Of a DNA stretch of 10,962 nt, positions 7,550 through 10,962 are shown piece by piece. The first letter of the stretch is position 1, and each line of letters opens with the position of its first letter. The notes under the pieces were generated by a model. That model was not told the origin of the DNA, made no database searches, and saw only the letters and a list, made by a program, of their open reading frames with translations. The stretch is from JAVVEZ01 sp032250895 (GTDB lineage Bacteria > Pseudomonadota > Gammaproteobacteria > Pseudomonadales > Pseudohongiellaceae): contig JAVVEZ010000101.1 of the NCBI GenBank assembly GCA_032250895.1, positions 1-10,962 of the forward strand, in the 5' to 3' direction. The translations under genes and the position numbers were made by a program.

Positions 7550-8473
7550 TCAGGCGGCCTCCCCTCTTGATGTCATATCGGCTCCCAGATGGTTTTTGGA
7601 AAGGTAGGCCCGTACGGCTACATCCAGCCCCACCGGAGCGGAAACAGGATCATTGATGCCCAGCAGACCCAGTTGGCGGGAAAAACTGTTTTCGGCGTCC
7701 AGCACATAGAAATGAAACTCCCCTTCGATTTCCCGGCAGCTGAGCAGAGACGGGATTTTGTCCCTGACCCTTTGCTTGTGTATGGCATCCACGATCCATA
7801 GTGACACCCGGTTCAGGAAATCCTCCGGCGTGGACTGGTTTTTTAACCGGCCGTTTTCAATGATGATGAGCTGGTCGGCCAGACGCTCCACTTCCTCCAT
7901 CTGATGTGAACAATAGATAACTGTGGTATCGAGATTGCTGCAAAAAAGCAGGGCGTCCAGGAATTCCTGCTTGGCCACCACGTCCAGGCCCAGGGTGGGC
8001 TCATCCAGGATCAGCAGTTCCGGATTTTGGGCCAGCGTCATGGCAAGGTTAAAACCTGCCCGTTCGCCACGTGACAGACTGCTGACCATTTGATCATGAT
8101 CCACATCAAAGTTGGCAATGACATTGCGGTACACATCCTCCTGCCATTGAGGGTAAAACTCCTGCTGCATTTTTTTCAGGTCGGCAGCCCTGATCCAGCC
8201 GGGTAGGGTGTGTTCCTCATTGACATAACCCACTCTTCCCCTAGTGGCAGGGGTGAGGGCAGAACTGTCTTCACCCAACAGTGCAGCGGAACCGGCGTTG
8301 GGCGTTAAAAATCCGAGCAGGATGCGGAACAGGGTCGACTTGCCAGCGCCGTTGCTGCCGATCAGGGCGTGCACACCGCCTTTTTGGACCTGCAGAGTGA
8401 AGTCATCCAGGGCCCGTTTCCTGCCAAACAGCTTGCTCAGATGACGGGTTTCCAATACGTAATCAGTCATCAT
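7550..8473 (-). CDS. ABC transporter ATPase (YtrB-like)
   Basis: A 307-residue ATP-binding subunit with all core motifs: Walker A GSNGAGKST at 39-47, signature LSRGERAG at 133-140, Walker B LLILDEP at 153-159, D-loop LGLD at 161-164 and switch His190 in CSHQ. The Q-loop position reads VGYVNEEHTLP, with Glu in place of the usual Gln, as is common in GntR-linked exporters of this type. The domain ends near 225, and a C-terminal extension of about 80 residues follows, as in many drug/peptide exporter ATPases. It powers the permease encoded one base downstream. Start: ATGATG, with the first ATG at 8471-8473 and only a weak upstream AGGAT. It follows the regulator gene by 15 bases, so one transcript is expected. 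Candidate substrates are peptides or cell-envelope antibiotics by analogy with Ytr systems, not shown by this sequence. Confidence 0.93.
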   Translation of the reverse strand: MMTDYVLETRHLSKLFGRKRALDDFTLQVQKGGVHALIGSNGAGKSTLFRILLGFLTPNAGSAALLGEDSSALTPATRGRVGYVNEEHTLPGWIRAADLKKMQQEFYPQWQEDVYRNVIANFDVDHDQMVSSLSRGERAGFNLAMTLAQNPELLILDEPTLGLDVVAKQEFLDALLFCSNLDTTVIYCSHQMEEVERLADQLIIIENGRLKNQSTPEDFLNRVSLWIVDAIHKQRVRDKIPSLLSCREIEGEFHFYVLDAENSFSRQLGLLGINDPVSAPVGLDVAVRAYLSKNHLGADMTSRGEAA

Positions 8474-8488
8474 CGTGATCCTATTGCT

Positions 8489-8908
8489 CTAACCGACCTT
8501 TGGAACCTTGCGCAGTCCCTCCAGCTCTTCCCGGAACGCCTTGAGGATTTCCTCATCGCTGTAGTTCAGATGCATGACGTCGCCCAGGCAGCGTTCAATG
8601 GCCTGTTGCAGGCGTTTTTTGCGCTCATTGTTGCTGAGCAGCTGCTTGGGAACGCTGACAAAGAGCCCAAGACCCTGGCGGGAGTCCACCAGCCCCATGG
8701 AGGTCAGTTCGTTATAGGCCTTGGCCACGGTATTGGGATTGATGCTGAGACGCATGGCGAGCGCCCTGACGCTGGGGAGTTTGTCTCCCTCGGCCAGTTC
8801 TCCGACGGCGATCGCCATGCCGATCCCATCCACGACCTGCTTGAAAATAGGGCGTGGGTCCCCGGTTTTGATGGAAAGTTTAAGGGCGGTTGTTTTGCTG
8901 TTTGTCAT
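8489..8908 (-). CDS. GntR-family repressor, YtrA subfamily
   Basis: A 139-residue regulator. The N-terminal winged helix-turn-helix is typical GntR: PIFKQVVDGIGMAIAVGELA, then GDKLPSVRALAMRLSINPNT and VAKAYNELTSMGLVDSRQGL (about residues 20-81). Only about 50 charged residues follow, too few for an FCD or UTRA sensor domain, which places it in the short YtrA class linked to ABC transporters. As first gene of the operon it probably represses itself and the transporter and peptidase genes through the perfect inverted repeat at 8926-8946, 17 bases before its start codon. What relieves repression is unknown; in Bacillus the YtrA system responds to lipid II-directed antibiotics. The ATG at 8906-8908 has no strong ribosome site. 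Confidence 0.92.
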   Translation of the reverse strand: MTNSKTTALKLSIKTGDPRPIFKQVVDGIGMAIAVGELAEGDKLPSVRALAMRLSINPNTVAKAYNELTSMGLVDSRQGLGLFVSVPKQLLSNNERKKRLQQAIERCLGDVMHLNYSDEEILKAFREELEGLRKVPKVG

Positions 8909-8925
8909 GGTTGAACCGTATCATC

Positions 8926-8946
8926 TGTACTATTTTTAATAGTACA
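8926..8946. promoter_or_regulatory. Inverted-repeat operator for the GntR regulator
   Basis: TGTACTATT-TTT-AATAGTACA is a perfect palindrome with nine-base arms and a three-base centre. It is followed by a further partial copy (GTACAGTACA). It overlaps the downstream edge of the predicted -10 element and the expected transcription start, the usual place for a repressor site. Binding by the adjacent GntR protein is inferred. Confidence 0.75.
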
Positions 8947-8972
8947 GTACATACAGTTTAGTGAAAGGTCAA
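8944..8972 (-). promoter_or_regulatory. Promoter of the gntR-ABC-peptidase operon
   Basis: On the minus strand, TTGACC (8967-8972) is followed after 17 bases by TACTGT (8944-8949). The -35 matches consensus at five of six positions; the -10 is weak at three of six. The spacing is ideal and the operator overlaps it, which supports the call. Confidence 0.5.
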
Positions 8973-9079
8973 GATTTGGTTTCAGGAATTTTTAAAAACA
9001 TCCCGGGAAAATGGGGGGTGCATGCCATTTCATGGGTGTACGGGCGCAGGGTTCTGCCGTTAGCATCCCTTCTTGGCTA

Positions 9080-9107
9080 TTGCATAACGGCAATATATTG
9101 CTAGAAT
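9080..9107 (+). promoter_or_regulatory. Promoter with palindromic operator for the TumE/TumA-like pair
   Basis: TTGCAT (9080-9085) and TAGAAT (9102-9107) are separated by 16 bases. The spacer ends in a perfect 12-base palindrome, GCAATATATTGC (9090-9101), which directly abuts the -10. This fits autoregulation by the antitoxin, which has a winged helix-turn-helix. The start point would fall at about 9113-9115, so the first gene's message would have almost no leader. Confidence 0.55.
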
Positions 9108-9114
9108 ACAACAT

Positions 9115-9399
9115 ATGGCGACGACAAGGATGATTCACACCAAGGAGGTACGGGACGACGGCACACTCGTCGAAATCGTTGTCTGGCAGTTGGATGTACC
9201 GGTGCCGCCTTGCGAGCACTTGTACAAATACCGGTTGTATTTCGGTTCACAAACGACTTGCCACATCCGCTATGACAATGAGCGCGGCAAGGGTGACCAC
9301 CGGCATTTCGGCAATACTGAGGACCCGTACCACTTCGTGTCGATACTCCAACTGCTCGCAGATTTCCAACACGACGTTGAGACTTGGGAGGCCCTATGA
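9115..9399 (+). CDS. TumE-like toxin (DUF6516 family)
   Basis: A 94-residue protein. The core RYDNERGKGDHRH (52-64), followed by an acidic and aromatic stretch (EDPYHFVS) and the end LLADFQHDVETWE, matches the TumE/DUF6516 toxin family as I know it. TumE with TumA was described as a plasmid-stabilising pair on Pseudomonas plasmid pUM505. The conserved His and Asp residues in the core could be catalytic, but the mechanism is not visible here. The last four bases overlap the next gene as ATGA, the tight coupling usual for toxin-antitoxin pairs. Two starts are possible: ATG 9115, which sits at the predicted transcription start (leaderless), or ATG 9130 with AAGG just before it. I keep 9115 since the next residues align with a plausible strand (EVRDDGTLVEIVVWQL). 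The toxin gene comes first, which is less usual than antitoxin first. Confidence 0.78.
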   Translation: MATTRMIHTKEVRDDGTLVEIVVWQLDVPVPPCEHLYKYRLYFGSQTTCHIRYDNERGKGDHRHFGNTEDPYHFVSILQLLADFQHDVETWEAL

Positions 9400-9749
9400 A
9401 AGCAATCATCGACCTGGCAAAACGTGGCACCGTGTTTAAAACTGCCGCCGCGCAATACGCCGTCGCGGAACCGGGCAAATCTGCGGATTACCGGCTTCAC
9501 TTTGAATCCGCCAAAGCGCTGTTTACTGAACTGACGCCGGCACGTATTGAACTGCTCGAGACCTTGCGCGGCATGGGGCCTTGCAGTGTCTATGCCCTGG
9601 CGCGAGCCGCCCGGCGCAATTACTCCAACGTGCATACCGACACTGCCGCACTTGAGCGATTGGGGCTGGTGCAACGAGATGAGAACGAGGCGGTGTTAGT
9701 GCCCTTTGACCTGGTAGAAATCCGGTTGTCGCTGTCAACGGCGGCTTGA
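9396..9749 (+). CDS. TumA-like winged-helix antitoxin
   Basis: A 117-residue DNA-binding protein. Residues about 46-105 form a winged helix-turn-helix: LTPARIELLETLRGMGPCSV, then YALARAARRNYSNVHTDTAA and LERLGLVQRDENEAVLVPFD. The pattern resembles MarR-like and HVO_A0114-type regulators, the class that accompanies TumE/DUF6516 toxins. The N-terminal 45 residues probably bind the toxin, and the helix-turn-helix probably binds the palindrome at 9090-9101; both are inferred. I chose the ATG at 9396 over the upstream in-frame ATG at 9384 because it gives the ATGA overlap with the toxin gene and the family-like start MKAIIDLA. A hairpin follows 21 bases after the stop. Confidence 0.75.
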   Translation: MKAIIDLAKRGTVFKTAAAQYAVAEPGKSADYRLHFESAKALFTELTPARIELLETLRGMGPCSVYALARAARRNYSNVHTDTAALERLGLVQRDENEAVLVPFDLVEIRLSLSTAA

Positions 9750-9770
9750 CAGGAATCTCATGATTCTCAA

Positions 9771-9800
9771 TTGGCAAGCTGTTGAAAAACAGCCTGCCAA
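9771..9800. terminator. Hairpin after the toxin-antitoxin pair
   Basis: TTGGCA and GCTGTT pair with AACAGC and TGCCAA across one A/C mismatch, with a four-base GAAA loop: twelve paired bases in 30. There is no immediate U run; a weaker T-rich stretch (CTTTTTC) appears about 20 bases later. Its position right behind the antitoxin gene suggests a terminator or a repeated intergenic palindrome. Confidence 0.5.
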
Positions 9801-9948
9801 CCCGGGTCATGGATGGACTTTTTCTACAAACTGTTAAGTTATTAAGATCAGTGTCCCCCATAGTTAGAGCGGTATGGTTTCCAAGGGCAGCAGCCGCGAA
9901 TCCTGTAGCGCCGCGCTGCGATGACCAAGGCCAGACAGATAGCACGAA

Positions 9949-10127
9949 TTACAGATCGTGAGTGTCGACCGGTAAAAGCCAGGAGCCGTGCCTGACCGCC
10001 AGTATGGCAATTCGCGCACGATCAGGCGCTCAACCCACCGTTCAGCATTCGCGGGTTGATCTTCAGCGATGTACTCGAGGATTTCTTGCAGACGGAACAA
10101 GGCCCGGTTTGTCCAGACGACCTTCAC
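9949..10127 (-). pseudogene. ParE/RelE-family toxin gene with internal deletion and frameshift
   Basis: From the GTG at 10125-10127 the frame gives a typical ParE beginning, MKVVWTNRALFRLQEILEYI then AEDQPANAERWVERLI (residues 1-36). The protein similarity then stops. In the next frame over, from about 10019 to the TAA at 9949-9951, the sequence reads RARIAILAVRHGSWLLPVDT followed by HDL, which matches the usual ParE C-terminal strands ([IV]-x-V-L-x-V-x-H-G-x-R-x-L-P). About 35-40 central residues of a normal toxin of about 100 are missing and the ends are out of frame, so the active protein cannot be made. Left in the first frame, translation would run to 9864 and give a meaningless tail of about 50 residues. 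The start overlaps the antitoxin stop as GTGA, so it was the second gene of a normal antitoxin-toxin operon. The deletion point lies at about 10012-10024. Confidence 0.72.
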
Positions 10128-10318
10128 TGTTCCTTGATGCCCAACTTTTCCCGCAATTCACCGGTGCTCATGACACGCCCTGCTTCGATATCGCGCAAAC
10201 CGGCTTCAATATCGTGACGAACCTGCAATGTGTATAACAATTTTTCCCAGGTTGTGTTGTCGGGCAACTCATCGATCAACTGATGGGCAGTTGCCTTGAT
10301 TTCCGCAGTCGATTGCAT
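10124..10318 (-). CDS. Small antitoxin paired with the broken ParE toxin
   Basis: A 64-residue protein: MQSTAEIKATAHQLIDELPD, then NTTWEKLLYTLQVRHDIEAG and LRDIEAGRVMSTGELREKLG. The LPD-x3-W, VR-x-IEAGL and EAGR features match a common family of short antitoxins that precede RelE/ParE toxins. I chose the ATG at 10316-10318 because GGAGAG lies nine bases upstream; a longer start at 10354 has no ribosome site and would fall on a TACAAT promoter-like element (10353-10358, minus strand). The protein overlaps the toxin start by four bases. It looks intact although its toxin is destroyed, so it may persist as an orphan that could neutralise related toxins or act as a repressor; that is inferred. 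Confidence 0.68.
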   Translation of the reverse strand: MQSTAEIKATAHQLIDELPDNTTWEKLLYTLQVRHDIEAGLRDIEAGRVMSTGELREKLGIKEQ

Positions 10319-10424
10319 AGGTGTTATCTCTCCGGTGGGTTTCCTTATGCTCATTGTAGGCTCATTCTTTTATTCCCGCCGCCCATAGCTTTCCAATGTA
10401 CAGCAGCTTTCTCTGATCAAGACG

Positions 10425-10446
10425 AAAACCCCGGCTTGCGCCGGGG
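10425..10446 (-). terminator. Intrinsic terminator of the rightmost gene
   Basis: On the minus strand the seven-base stem CCCCGGC/GCCGGGG with loop GCAA is followed directly by TTTT. It lies 28 bases after the stop codon of the minus-strand gene at the right edge. It also insulates the antitoxin/ParE remnant pair from read-through. Confidence 0.88.
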
Positions 10447-10473
10447 CTTCATGTTCATGCAGCGAGGCTACAC

Positions 10474-10962
10474 TTACCTGCTGACATCGAGACTGGCCTG
10501 GGCAACCAAACGGCCAACCTGTTCGAGAACAGGGCCTTCATTGGCCGTATCGTCGACCACCAGCTTGACCCACAGCGTGTCGCCATCCCTGAAATACGAG
10601 GTGGCCTTGGCGCCTCGCAGCGCCTCCAGGCTGCTTTGTGCCGCGCCTCCGGCCGTGGTGGTGAATCCGGGCAGTTCAAAGATGACCCAGCCGCCCTCGT
10701 CCATCTCCCTCAGGGAAAGCGACAAGGACGTTCTGGCGGTTTCCACCCTGAGCTCGGCGCCGCTGCGAATCGTGGCTACCCCGGTGTATTCATAGCGCCG
10801 GCCGTTGCGGCTGAGCATGACCGGATCAGCAATAGGCGCATTGCCAAACCCGAAATTACCGCCGACGCTGAAGCGGCCCATGTCACCCGTGCAGACGGCG
10901 GCGCCCCAGGCTGGCCTGATCTCGCAGGCCTCTTCGTCGGAAGCGATGCCGTTGTCCAGCAC
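10474..10962 (-). CDS. C-terminal part of an unidentified, probably secreted protein
   Basis: The frame is open from the right edge to the stop at 10474 (162 residues), so the gene begins outside the window; the GTG at the very edge is not evidence of a start. Visible content: an early segment with two Cys (EACEIRPAWGAAVCTGDMGR) and Gly-rich turns, then beta-strand-rich sequence (YEYTGVATIRSGAELRVETA, WVIFELPGF) and an end with SYFRDGDTLWVKLVVDD. The Cys pair and many strands suggest an exported beta-sandwich-type domain. The SYF-x-DGDTLWVKL end reminds me of bacterial G8/CEMIP-like secreted proteins, but I would not name it on that basis. The codons look normal for the surrounding DNA and a strong terminator follows. 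Confidence 0.6.
   Translation of the reverse strand: MLDNGIASDEEACEIRPAWGAAVCTGDMGRFSVGGNFGFGNAPIADPVMLSRNGRRYEYTGVATIRSGAELRVETARTSLSLSLREMDEGGWVIFELPGFTTTAGGAAQSSLEALRGAKATSYFRDGDTLWVKLVVDDTANEGPVLEQVGRLVAQASLDVSR

Noticed and set aside
8369..8914. Plus-strand frame of 181 codons across the ATPase and regulator genes
   Set aside because: Spans the ends of two well-supported minus-strand genes in antisense; no independent evidence.
9864..10127. Complete 87-residue toxin in the first frame
   Set aside because: Only the first 36 residues fit a ParE; the rest is not toxin-like, and the matching C-terminus lies in another frame ending at 9949.

Overview
The window looks like chromosomal DNA from a Gram-negative proteobacterium, most likely a marine or environmental gammaproteobacterium. 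The evidence is a DUF3426-type zinc-ribbon/membrane protein of the kind found beside prmA, a TonB-like tethered periplasmic protein, Sec signal peptides, and GGGGTCAGAGTAA-type intergenic repeats that I associate with REP/RAYT-rich proteobacterial genomes. The taxon is an inference. No rRNA, tRNA, CRISPR array or intact transposase gene was seen.

Left part (1-2089): the 3' end of a DUF3426-like gene opens with a nine-base tandem repeat that encodes Pro/Ser-Asp-Glu triplets. It faces a minus-strand gene for a single-pass, proline-rich periplasmic protein with a TonB-like Ser-x3-His membrane helix. Upstream of that gene lies an unannotated open frame (1784-1978) that reads like the C-terminal tail of a destroyed gene.

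Cassette (2090-3670): one secreted protein of unknown function (469 aa) sits between 27-base inverted repeats that match exactly (2090-2116 and 3614-3640). On the right, the repeat is present as three direct copies plus one inverted copy, which folds into a long hairpin. The gene's stop codon is the first triplet of the first repeat copy. This looks like a gene carried inside a repeat-bounded unit, and it is the least conventional structure in the window.

Operon on the minus strand (8972 down to 3678): a promoter overlapped by a perfect 9-3-9 inverted repeat, a YtrA-type GntR regulator, an ABC ATPase, an ABC-2 type permease with a periplasmic domain of about 315 residues inserted between its membrane segments, and a secreted S9 prolyl-oligopeptidase-family peptidase. 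Spacings are 15 bases, 1 base and a 14-base overlap, so this is one translationally coupled unit. A repressor-controlled transporter with its own exported peptidase suggests peptide handling or envelope defence; that role is inferred.

Right part (9080-10962): an intact TumE/TumA-like toxin-antitoxin pair has a 12-base palindrome inside its promoter. Next is a damaged ParE-type toxin whose N- and C-terminal ends remain in different reading frames around a deletion, with its small antitoxin gene still intact. The window closes with the 3' end of an unidentified minus-strand gene followed by a clear intrinsic terminator.
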